Positions 17,108 through 25,156 of a DNA stretch of 34,269 nt are shown piece after piece. The DNA is from an uncultured Burkholderiales bacterium (GTDB lineage: Bacteria > Pseudomonadota > Gammaproteobacteria > Burkholderiales > Burkholderiaceae_C), in assembly GCA_903832625.1 (NCBI GenBank), contig CAILCI010000048.1:1-34269 (forward strand), given 5' to 3'. The notes beneath the pieces are model-generated. The model searched no databases. It was given only the letters and a program-made list of their open reading frames with translations, and had not been told where the DNA came from. The number at the start of each line of letters is the position of its first letter. Within the stretch, counting starts at the first letter, position 1. Both the position numbers and the translations under genes were made by a program.

Positions 17108-19651
17108 TTAAAAGTTATTAAATTGCTCAAGCTCGCTGGTCAATTGTGAGGCCAACTCACCTTCAGAGGAACGGGCACCCTCCTCCCGCCAAAGCGCGAT
17201 ATGTTCGAACTGTTCTGGCTGAACCATGGCCGTCAAAGCTGCATCGCGCGCGCGTTGCACCAAGGACTCGCGATGCAAGCCTGAGCGTTCATAAAAAGCT
17301 TGTGCGGCACCGTTGAATCTGGCGGCTATCAAAGGCTTTTCAAGGCGCACCAACAACCACGCAAATACGTCACAGAAGTTCATGAAGATGCTACTGCGGC
17401 GCAACAACGACACATGGTCAAGGCACACTTTGACGGCTTCGTCCAGCTTATTAATTTGAACCAATGCGAAAACCAAGCCTCCAATCACATGCGCCAAGGT
17501 GAGCTTTTGAAAATATTTATCTTTCAGCCCAACCACAAGCTTGTCATACACATCCACAGCCTTTGAATAGTCACCCAACCCGATATGAAAGCCCGCAATG
17601 TCTGCTTGGATGGTTGCCTCATAGCGTTCCACCTTGTCTGCCACGGCCATCGCCAAGGCAAACTCAGCCGTAGCCAGCGCAGCTTTGTAGTCAGAGCGTG
17701 CCGCCTCTATCAGGGCTTGAATTCTCATACGCCGCAATCTGTCTGTGATGGGCCAGCCCGGTGACTCCATCGCTTGGGCTTGGCTCAATGTGAGCTGAGC
17801 ATTTTCTAGATCTTGGCTGTCCAACAAGGCTTCCGCCTTCATGCGTTTGCAGGCATGAATGTGTCGACCATGCCCCAAGGCCACAAAGTGGCGCTCAGCC
17901 AACTCAAAATACCCAACGCACAAATAGCTGGAGAGCCGCCCGCGAACGCCACAGCGCGCCAAGTACTGCCAATAGCGAGCCGCCAACTCTTGAGAAATTT
18001 GGTCATTTACCCAAGGCTGGACCAGCAGCAAACGCTTCAAAGCTTCAGAAACCTGCCCTGCAACACTCAAGAGCCACGCGGAGGCTACGGCCAGCGCTAT
18101 CGCCAGCTCATGACTGGACACATCATCCTGCGCCACCGCCCACTCAAAAGCCATCCGTATGTTGTTCATTTCAGACCACAGCAGCTTGTCTTTGCGAGCA
18201 CGACTCAATTGTTCGCACAATTTCCGCATGGCATAGGCGTGTTTGCGCGTCCAAATCTCGCGCTCTTTTGCCAAGGCCAGCTGGTGCAAGGCGTAAGTGC
18301 GGTTGGTTTCAAGCAAACGAAATCGGGGTGGCTCAGTGCTTTGAACTGCCACCATCGAGCGCTCGACCAAGCTATTGAGAACGTCCATCACCGTCCAGTC
18401 GCTTGGCGCTTCATCCCCAAAGTAAATTTGACACGCTTCAAAGCTAAAACCGTCTTTGAATACGCCCAATCGGCGAAACATTTGCGCCTCGGGCTCCGAT
18501 AAAAGTTGATGACTCCAGTCCAATGCAGCCAACAAGCTCACATGGCGGGACAAGGAATTCCGGTTTCCATTGGTCAACAATTCCAAGCGCTCATTGAGGC
18601 GCTCCAACACGCCCGTGAGCCCCAACATGGGAACACGCGCGGCCGCCAATTCGATGGCCAAGGCGTTGCCGTCGAGCTGGCGACAAATGGCCGTCATGGT
18701 CTGTAAATTTTTCTCATCGATGATCACGCTGCGATCTTGGGCTTGTATGCGCTCACACAACAAACGCACTGCGCCAAACTCCAAGGCTTTCTTCGCGACG
18801 TTGTCCTCGGGTATGGGCAAGGCTTGCAAGGAGAACACCCACTCTGCGCTGATTCGAAGTTGCACCTGACTTGTCGCCAGCACTCTCAGTCCCGTCGAAA
18901 AACGCAACAACTTCTCGATCAGTTCTGCCACCGCATCGATGACATGTTCGCAGCCATCAAACACCAACAACATGCTTTGCGACTGCATGTAATCGACCAG
19001 CCCATCCATAGGCTCGCGCACATTGGCCAAATCTAATCCGACGGTTTGAACAATCAGATCGATCAAACCTTTTCGCTCTTGCACCGACGACAAGTCAAAC
19101 CACCACACCCCTCCTTGAAAGTGTGGCCTCAAGACTGACGCCACATGCTGGGAGAGCAAAGATTTGCCACGCCCTCCTTCACCCAAAATGGTGATGAGTC
19201 GCCGTGTTGCGATTTCTTGAGTGAGAAAGTCCATCTCTTGCTGGCGACCAAATATGGGCTCAGGTTGCAGCACCAAGTTGCCTTGGATAGATTCAGCACG
19301 GCTCTCTTTGGAACTTCCTGTTTCTGAGCCAGATTCGGCACTCAACGCAAAGCCTTGATTCGCCAGCGGAGTTGCTGTTAATTGATACCCTCGCCCACTG
19401 ACTGTTTTGATGGTGTGAGCCCCGAGCACTTTTCGCAAGGCGTGAATTTGCACCTGCAAGTTGTTTTGCTCCACCACCACATGAGGCCAAATCGCCTCGA
19501 TGATTTCCTGCTTACCAAGAATCACATTGGGTTTTTGAGCCATAAACAACAGCAAATCAAAGGCACGTGCGCCCACTTCAACCCAAGCGTCTGCCACACG
19601 CAGCTGCCTTTCCTCCGGATGAATCTCAAAATTTTCAAAGCGCAGAATCAT
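17108..19651 (-). CDS. winged-helix STAND-ATPase transcriptional regulator
   Basis: This 847-residue cytoplasmic protein has an N-terminal OmpR/CadC-like winged helix (about residues 1-95, ending in TVSGRGYQL) and an acidic linker. A STAND-type (NB-ARC-like) ATPase follows, with Walker A GEGGRGKS at 157-164 and Walker B LLVFDGCEH at 228-236 (the usual DNCEH has Gly here). The sensor region reads RVLATSQ, then LDGNALAIELAAARV. The C-terminal half is an all-helical, TPR-like region of roughly 400 residues. Such proteins switch between ADP and ATP states when the sensor arm meets a ligand and then regulate nearby genes. The ATG lies one base after the TGA of the Dyp-P450 gene, so the two are translationally coupled. 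The signal and targets are unknown; the adjacent genes are the best candidates. Confidence 0.85.
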   Translation of the reverse strand: MILRFENFEIHPEERQLRVADAWVEVGARAFDLLLFMAQKPNVILGKQEIIEAIWPHVVVEQNNLQVQIHALRKVLGAHTIKTVSGRGYQLTATPLANQGFALSAESGSETGSSKESRAESIQGNLVLQPEPIFGRQQEMDFLTQEIATRRLITILGEGGRGKSLLSQHVASVLRPHFQGGVWWFDLSSVQERKGLIDLIVQTVGLDLANVREPMDGLVDYMQSQSMLLVFDGCEHVIDAVAELIEKLLRFSTGLRVLATSQVQLRISAEWVFSLQALPIPEDNVAKKALEFGAVRLLCERIQAQDRSVIIDEKNLQTMTAICRQLDGNALAIELAAARVPMLGLTGVLERLNERLELLTNGNRNSLSRHVSLLAALDWSHQLLSEPEAQMFRRLGVFKDGFSFEACQIYFGDEAPSDWTVMDVLNSLVERSMVAVQSTEPPRFRLLETNRTYALHQLALAKEREIWTRKHAYAMRKLCEQLSRARKDKLLWSEMNNIRMAFEWAVAQDDVSSHELAIALAVASAWLLSVAGQVSEALKRLLLVQPWVNDQISQELAARYWQYLARCGVRGRLSSYLCVGYFELAERHFVALGHGRHIHACKRMKAEALLDSQDLENAQLTLSQAQAMESPGWPITDRLRRMRIQALIEAARSDYKAALATAEFALAMAVADKVERYEATIQADIAGFHIGLGDYSKAVDVYDKLVVGLKDKYFQKLTLAHVIGGLVFALVQINKLDEAVKVCLDHVSLLRRSSIFMNFCDVFAWLLVRLEKPLIAARFNGAAQAFYERSGLHRESLVQRARDAALTAMVQPEQFEHIALWREEGARSSEGELASQLTSELEQFNNF

Positions 19652-19652
19652 G

Positions 19653-22600
19653 TCAGACTAAGTTTGGAGCCAGCATCAACTGGTTGAAACCGCGAAAGTA
19701 CGGGTCATCCATGAACACGGCTGCGCCAGGCACCAAGGCCAATTCTGAGAACCGCGATAACAAGGCATCCACCACCAAGGGCACCACTTGGCTGGCCAAG
19801 GGCGCGCCAATGCAATTGTGTTCGCCGCTGCCAAAGACAAGGTTTTTATTCATCCCATGGGTTCGATGAATATTGAGAACATCCGCATCTGACCCAAATA
19901 CGGCCTGATCTCGATTACCTGAACCATAGACCAGCGTCACCAAAGCGTTTTGGGGTATGTCAAGCCCGCCCAAGTGAATTGGCGTGGAGGCATAGCGGTC
20001 AGCCATTTGGAAAGGCGCGTCAAAGCGTTTTAACTCTTCAAACACTTGCGCACGCAACGCAACATCGCCCGCGATATATTGCGTCAACACATCGGGGCGC
20101 GTCAGCAAATTGAAAACTGCCGTACCCACCAAGAACGCACTTGACAAATAACCGCCCAAAGCAAAATTCATGGCTGTTTGCATGCACTCTTGTGCACTCA
20201 GAGCGGGCGTGTTGAGCAGCGTCAACATATCGCAAAACAGCCCCTCTTGCGGCTGGGGTGAGTGCGCAGGACATCCGCCCGCCATCGCACCAAAATAAGC
20301 CAATACCTTACCTGCTGCGGCATAAGTGGGCGCGCGCTGATCGTTGGGCAACATGGGGTTAAAACAGTAGAGCATGGTCTCAATCCATGACCCCAAGGTC
20401 TGCCACATCTCGGGCGGGACGCCAAACATTTTCATGAACACATCGCGTGTGACTGGGGTGGCAAACTGAGTCACCAAATCAAACGGTGTCTTTGCCAGTG
20501 CCAAGTTGTCCAGCCTTTGCTTGGCTGTGGCTAGTGCTGAGTCGTTGATGCCTTGTATGGCTTTTGCAAACAGCGGATTGATCGCTTGACGCGTCAACGC
20601 ATGTTGTGGTGGATCCATGAAAAACATGCCCCGCCCCGCCAAATCCACCGTCGTTGGATTTTTCAAAAACGTGGCGGAATCGTTCGCCGCTTGCTCGCAC
20701 AATTCATGGCTAAATACCCAATACGATTCGTAGCTGCCCCGCGCCACTTTGACCACGGGCGCGTGCTTGCGAAATAACGCGTAGTAGGGATAAGGATCGT
20801 TCAAGAAGTTCGGATCCATAGGATCGAAAATCTCCGGTGCCAACCGCGAGCGTGTTTGCACACTGGGCGCTTCGGACAGCCATTGCGCTGGCCCAATTCG
20901 TTTGGCGGCTGAATCGTCAAACCCCACGCCTTGCGCCAGCCAGCGCAAGCCATTGATGCCCGGCATCAGCATGTACACACTGCCTTTGGTGTTGACCAAC
21001 CTTGGCAGCTTGAATGCCACGGGCGCTGCGCCATTGGGCTGTGCAATACGGCACAAGCCACCCATGGTCTGGCTGCCAATGATGGGGTCTTGCGTGTCTT
21101 CAATACCGCTGGCCGAGCTGTCTGTGTTGGCCCATTGCTGCATCAAAAATTCAAACTGGCGGCTTAGATCGCCGCAAATGAACAAGCCAAACAAGCCACG
21201 CTGGGCATCGGCTTGGTCTTTGTGCCAAGCAGGACCATACGACATGCCACGGCGAATGATGCGGCGGCTATATGGCTGCCCCGCCACCAAGCTGCTGCGC
21301 GGATTCATGCGCCGAATGTGCGAGCCCACCGGACATTGCAAACCTTGATGATCGTTGACTTGGTTGGGATAAGCCAACGAAGGCGCATAGTCAAATGCGT
21401 TGATGCCTGTGGGCACGGGCTGTCCATCTGCGCCAGCACCTTGCGGGGACTGCGCCAGTGGCTCGCCATTGCGCCAGCGACCCATCATTTTGGCGGCGAC
21501 CCATTCTTTGTCTAAACTTTGTTCCGTGCTGACTTTTTCAAGCAAGTTTTCAAACGCTGCGACGTCTTGGTCAAGCACGCGCAAGGCCACATAGGTGGCG
21601 TTTTCACACAATGCCGCTGGTAAATCGCCTAAGCTTTTGCCGCCATAAACACTTGTGTAGTTTTGCCCAAGTAAAAATTCGCCTACGCCCGCCAAGGGCT
21701 GCAAGTCAGTGTCTTCGCCACTGTCGACACCCGCAAGGCGAGGCTGGGCAATGCCGTCTTTGTAGCCGAAGTGAACACGCCCCTCGGGCATGGTCCAAGC
21801 ATCGTGCTCGCGGACCAAGGTCAAATGGTGTTGCTCAAATGCGTGTCGTAAGTGTCGATGCGCAGCGTCAAATTGTTTTTGGCTGTGCTCGTCTTCATTG
21901 GAAAACAACGACACCATCACATCCACTTGTGTGCTGGTGCTGCCTATTTCCCAATGTTCAGGGGCGCTATCGCCCACATCGCCATTGCGTTGTGCACGTG
22001 TGCTTTCGGCGGGGCCTTGCAAAAAGACTTCCGGAAAGCGAGCCAACAATCCCGCAGGCACGCCCAAGGCACGCAAGCCCTCGGCTGAGACGCTGAGGTT
22101 GAGCATGCAAGCGGGCTTTTCATCCCAAATTTGCGCGCTGGTCACACGTGGCAGCAATTGTGCGGGGTCACCATCAACCAGCTTTGCAATCAAGGCTCGC
22201 GCCTGTGCCGCGTCCTGAATGCGCAGCGAATAGTGCCGGGCTTTGTCCGCCCGATAACCCTTCAAAATATTGCCTTGCACATCGTGCAATGGCACAGTGG
22301 CAGGGGCAACGGGGCGCACAGGTGGCGGTGTTTTTCTGGGGCCCAAAATATCGACGACCGTCAAATCGGGATAAGCGCTGAACACTGGATAGTCATCCCA
22401 CACCAAGGCAGGCGCTTGCACACTCACCCGATTGTTGAGCTTGACGAAATTAAAAAATGCCTCAGGATGCTCCTTGACAGGCAAGGGCGGATGGTCTTTG
22501 ACAAAGCCCAAAATCGCATCAAAGATGGGACCAATGGCAATCACGAAGTCCAGCGCATAGGCCTCCAGCGGCCCATCAAAACTGGTGATCACTTGAAGCG

Positions 22601-22799
22601 TTGAGTTGTCTGGCGTGGGTAAAAAGCGTGCGAAATGCACAAAATTCAGCATTCGCAGAGCCTTGCTGGTTTCGCTTTCTTTGGCCGCGATGGCCATCAT
22701 GAGCTGCGGCATTTGCGTGGGGTCTGCCAGCAACAGATGTAAATTTAAGCCGTGGCTCACTTGATTGTTGGCGGCGAGACCTGCATCACTTGTACTCAT
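19653..22799 (-). CDS. Dyp-type peroxidase / cytochrome P450 fusion protein
   Basis: This 1048-residue protein has three parts and no signal peptide. Residues 1-170 form a module with an HFARF motif (55-59) that may be ferredoxin-like. Residues about 171-625 are a Dyp-type peroxidase: start motif VQGNILKGY (174-182), FGYKDGIAQP with catalytic Asp348, probable proximal haem ligand His494 in GSHIRRMNPR, and RRGMSYGP. Residues about 655-1048 are a P450: DPPQH in the C-helix, E922-L-K-R925 (ExxR), and FGSGEHNCIG with haem ligand Cys996. In the I-helix the usual acid-Thr pair is Leu885-Ser886. No reductase or ferredoxin gene is nearby, so electrons may come from peroxide. The ATG at 22799 follows GGAG; a GTG at 22805 is an alternative. 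It is coupled to the regulator gene downstream. The reaction and substrate are unknown. Confidence 0.9.
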   Translation of the reverse strand: MSTSDAGLAANNQVSHGLNLHLLLADPTQMPQLMMAIAAKESETSKALRMLNFVHFARFLPTPDNSTLQVITSFDGPLEAYALDFVIAIGPIFDAILGFVKDHPPLPVKEHPEAFFNFVKLNNRVSVQAPALVWDDYPVFSAYPDLTVVDILGPRKTPPPVRPVAPATVPLHDVQGNILKGYRADKARHYSLRIQDAAQARALIAKLVDGDPAQLLPRVTSAQIWDEKPACMLNLSVSAEGLRALGVPAGLLARFPEVFLQGPAESTRAQRNGDVGDSAPEHWEIGSTSTQVDVMVSLFSNEDEHSQKQFDAAHRHLRHAFEQHHLTLVREHDAWTMPEGRVHFGYKDGIAQPRLAGVDSGEDTDLQPLAGVGEFLLGQNYTSVYGGKSLGDLPAALCENATYVALRVLDQDVAAFENLLEKVSTEQSLDKEWVAAKMMGRWRNGEPLAQSPQGAGADGQPVPTGINAFDYAPSLAYPNQVNDHQGLQCPVGSHIRRMNPRSSLVAGQPYSRRIIRRGMSYGPAWHKDQADAQRGLFGLFICGDLSRQFEFLMQQWANTDSSASGIEDTQDPIIGSQTMGGLCRIAQPNGAAPVAFKLPRLVNTKGSVYMLMPGINGLRWLAQGVGFDDSAAKRIGPAQWLSEAPSVQTRSRLAPEIFDPMDPNFLNDPYPYYALFRKHAPVVKVARGSYESYWVFSHELCEQAANDSATFLKNPTTVDLAGRGMFFMDPPQHALTRQAINPLFAKAIQGINDSALATAKQRLDNLALAKTPFDLVTQFATPVTRDVFMKMFGVPPEMWQTLGSWIETMLYCFNPMLPNDQRAPTYAAAGKVLAYFGAMAGGCPAHSPQPQEGLFCDMLTLLNTPALSAQECMQTAMNFALGGYLSSAFLVGTAVFNLLTRPDVLTQYIAGDVALRAQVFEELKRFDAPFQMADRYASTPIHLGGLDIPQNALVTLVYGSGNRDQAVFGSDADVLNIHRTHGMNKNLVFGSGEHNCIGAPLASQVVPLVVDALLSRFSELALVPGAAVFMDDPYFRGFNQLMLAPNLV

Positions 22800-22831
22800 A
22801 CCCACTCCGTATTTCTTTAGTAATATTCTTA

Positions 22832-22856
22832 AATTAATTTCTATTTGAAATTAATT
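22832..22856. promoter_or_regulatory. AT-rich perfect palindrome upstream of the Dyp-P450 gene
   Basis: AATTAATTTC (22832-22841) and GAAATTAATT (22847-22856) are exact reverse complements around TATTT. They lie 33-57 bases before the ATG of the fusion gene. It could be an operator for the winged-helix regulator or a leader hairpin. It has no run of T after it on the minus strand that would make a terminator. Confidence 0.45.
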
Positions 22857-22926
22857 CACTAATAAGCAGAAATGTACTACAAGTTAGCAGTTTTTAACTC
22901 AATCTACTGTCACCCGATTTCCATGT

Positions 22927-23982
22927 TCAGGGTGTGACCGATCGCGCACCCGCCGCATCGACAGAAAACTCAGCGGTTGCCAAACCATCGGCTTCAAATG
23001 TCACCGGAACCTCTACAGCCTTACCGCAAACATTGAGTGTCCAGCTCTCACTCCAATGTCCTTTGATCAACAACATATTGCCCAACAATCGACCATTGAC
23101 CGGCAAATACTGAGCTTCTTGCATGGGCTGCGTGATGCGCATCTGGCTAACGCGCATTTGGTTTCTAGGGCAGGCTTGGGGATCTGTGTTGCTGGCGGTA
23201 TAGGCCACCGCCGAGGCCTTGGGCAGCACCAAGTTGAAAAGACGCACAGACACGAAGCTACTGCCCAATCGCCTGAGTTTGTCTAATTTTTCAGCTTCTT
23301 GTTGCAAACTATTGGCGGTTTGCGCAGCGAGTTTTGTGGCGTAGCGATCCTGAATTTCCTCATCAAACAACAAGGCTCTTTCGCTCACGGCCTCGCCACT
23401 GCGCGATAGCAAAATCGATTGCGCCTCAGCCACGGCCGGTGCATACCCTCTTTCAGCCGCAAAAGACAACAGCGAATAGGCTTGGCTGTCCAAGTCGCGC
23501 TCCTGAATTGAACGTTTGGCCAAATCTGCATAGCGTGCACGATCAATTTGGCCTTTCTCATCCAACACATTGAGCTCGTTTTGAACGGCCAATTGATAAA
23601 AAGTGTAGGCCGCGTAATTGTTGTTGGTTTGTGCAAGTTTGAGCGCCCATGTTCTGGCGCGAGCAGGGTTCTTGGGCACGGACTCTGAGCCCACGGCATA
23701 CATGTTGATCAAGCTTTTGTAGGCGTTGACATTGCCAGCAGCAGCAGCTTTGCCAAAATAACCCAAGGCTTGGACCTCATCTTTGTCAACCCCCATTCCC
23801 TCCAAATACAGCACACCCAAAGCGTTCCAAGCCCTATGTTCGCCATTGCGTGCCGCTTCTTGAAGCAAGGGCTCAGCGCTGGCGTAGTCTTTGTCGCGCA
23901 TTGCGGCAAGTGCAGCGGCGTAATCGGCAAGCGCAGACTGACTCCATATACCCACACAAAGTAGGAGTAATAATTTCCTCAT
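22927..23982 (-). CDS. secreted Sel1-repeat protein, paralogue 2
   Basis: This 351-residue protein starts with a signal peptide of about 19 residues (MRKLLLLLC, cleavage after ALA). Sel1-like repeats follow ([32 protein letters not shown]), then a middle helical region with QERDLDSQAYSLLSFAAERGYAP-type sequence shared with paralogue 1 (only in part quoted). The C-terminal module runs from ACPRNQ through LLIKGHWSESWTLNVCGKA to FEADG. The two module cysteines are kept. An in-frame TTG at 23994 would add four residues, but the ATG at 23982 has GGTGAT upstream. It lies 127 bases before the fusion gene on the same strand. The function is not known; it likely acts in the periplasm or outside the cell. 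Confidence 0.82.
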   Translation of the reverse strand: MRKLLLLLCVGIWSQSALADYAAALAAMRDKDYASAEPLLQEAARNGEHRAWNALGVLYLEGMGVDKDEVQALGYFGKAAAAGNVNAYKSLINMYAVGSESVPKNPARARTWALKLAQTNNNYAAYTFYQLAVQNELNVLDEKGQIDRARYADLAKRSIQERDLDSQAYSLLSFAAERGYAPAVAEAQSILLSRSGEAVSERALLFDEEIQDRYATKLAAQTANSLQQEAEKLDKLRRLGSSFVSVRLFNLVLPKASAVAYTASNTDPQACPRNQMRVSQMRITQPMQEAQYLPVNGRLLGNMLLIKGHWSESWTLNVCGKAVEVPVTFEADGLATAEFSVDAAGARSVTP

Positions 23983-24006
23983 CTTAATCACCAAAATCGT
24001 TAACCC

Positions 24007-24020
24007 GATATTTTAATATC
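24007..24020. promoter_or_regulatory. short AT palindrome upstream of Sel1 paralogue 2
   Basis: GATATTTTAATATC is a perfect palindrome with 6-base arms and a 2-base centre, 25-38 bases before the ATG of Sel1 paralogue 2, in an AT-rich spacer of 86 bases. It may mark a promoter or operator; chance occurrence in AT-rich DNA is possible. Confidence 0.3.
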
Positions 24021-24068
24021 AATATAGGATTTTGTATACATTAATAATGATTAAGCGAAAAAACCGTC

Positions 24069-25133
24069 TCAATTTGCGAGGTTGACGGCTTTTCCCTCCA
24101 CGGTGAAGTTAGCACCCGCCCAGCCATCGACCTCAAAACGCACGGGGACTGTCACGGTTTTACCGCAGACATCGATCGTCCACAGCTCGCGCCAACGCCC
24201 TTTGAGAAACAAAACATCATCCAACAAGCGCGCCTCTATAGGCAAGGTAATTTTGTCGCGCATGGGTTCAATGACTTGCAGCTGGGTGACTCTGACCTTG
24301 GCGCGATCGCAGGTGTCGGTGGTGGTTTGACTGCCCGCATAAGCCGCCACCATCACCAAAGGCAGGGCATCTTTGTACAAACGCGGGGAAACGTAGGTTT
24401 TTCCGAGCAACTGAAGATTTTTCAAGTTTGTCACTTCTTGGTTGAGCTGAATCGCCATTTGCACCGGAATCTGGTTTTTGTATTTCTCTTGAATCAGCGC
24501 GTCAAGCTCTATCGCACGCTCTGCAACGCCTTCACCACTGCGTTCGAGCAAAGTCATTTGCGCGATAGACAATGCTGGCGGATAACCGCCCTCTGCGGCA
24601 ATGGAAAGCATTTCAAAAGCCTTAGCGTCCAGTTCACGGGCGTTTTCTGGACGACTGGCCAATTCTTGGTAGCGCTTGCGATCAACATTGCCTTTGTGAT
24701 CCAAGATGCTCAATTCGTTTTGAATAGCCAGTTGGTAATACACAAATGCCGCGTAAGGGTTGGCGGTTTTTTCATGTGCGAACTTCCACGCCCATGCTCG
24801 GGCGTGTTCTGGGTCCTTGTTCACCGTCTCGCTGCCTTGACCCAGCAGTTGCACAATACCGTTAAGGGCGTTGGCATTGCCATCGGATGCGGCCTTCTCA
24901 AAATACTCCAAAGCTTTGGAATCATTGCGCTTGACGCCTAAGCCTTGCAAATACATCACCCCCAAGGCGTTCCATGCTCGGGCATCGCCCTTGTTGGCCG
25001 CAATCAATAGCTCAGGGTGAGCTGTGGCATAGTCCTTCTTTTGCAACGCGGCGAGAGCTTCGTCATACCCCGCAAATGCAGCCTGCCCTAGAAGGCAAAG
25101 TGTGGCGGCACAAATGACTCTTAATTCACGCAT
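24069..25133 (-). CDS. secreted Sel1-repeat protein, paralogue 3
   Basis: This 354-residue protein has a signal peptide of about 21 residues (cleavage after AFA), then Sel1-like repeats ([33 protein letters not shown]). The shared middle region ([13 protein letters not shown]) and the C-terminal module with [25 protein letters not shown] and FEVDGW follow. It is closest to paralogue 1 in the module. The ATG at 25133 is preferred over a TTG at 25145 because it starts directly with the signal peptide. The divergent pseudouridine synthase ATG is only 23 bases away, so the promoter must overlap that gene or the leader is very short. It is the first of the five minus-strand genes. Confidence 0.82.
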   Translation of the reverse strand: MRELRVICAATLCLLGQAAFAGYDEALAALQKKDYATAHPELLIAANKGDARAWNALGVMYLQGLGVKRNDSKALEYFEKAASDGNANALNGIVQLLGQGSETVNKDPEHARAWAWKFAHEKTANPYAAFVYYQLAIQNELSILDHKGNVDRKRYQELASRPENARELDAKAFEMLSIAAEGGYPPALSIAQMTLLERSGEGVAERAIELDALIQEKYKNQIPVQMAIQLNQEVTNLKNLQLLGKTYVSPRLYKDALPLVMVAAYAGSQTTTDTCDRAKVRVTQLQVIEPMRDKITLPIEARLLDDVLFLKGRWRELWTIDVCGKTVTVPVRFEVDGWAGANFTVEGKAVNLAN

Positions 25134-25156
25134 ACACCACTTCAAAGATTAATGAC

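Noticed and set aside
19653..22799. Two genes merged by a sequencing error
   Set aside because: The frame is open throughout, no internal start with a ribosome binding site is evident near the boundary (residues 625-655), and the linker joins the two domains smoothly. Read-level data could still change this.
15957..25133. Mobile element or genomic island with repeats at its ends
   Set aside because: No transposase, integrase, tRNA-linked direct repeats or terminal inverted repeats were found at either edge of the block, although its spacers are AT-rich.
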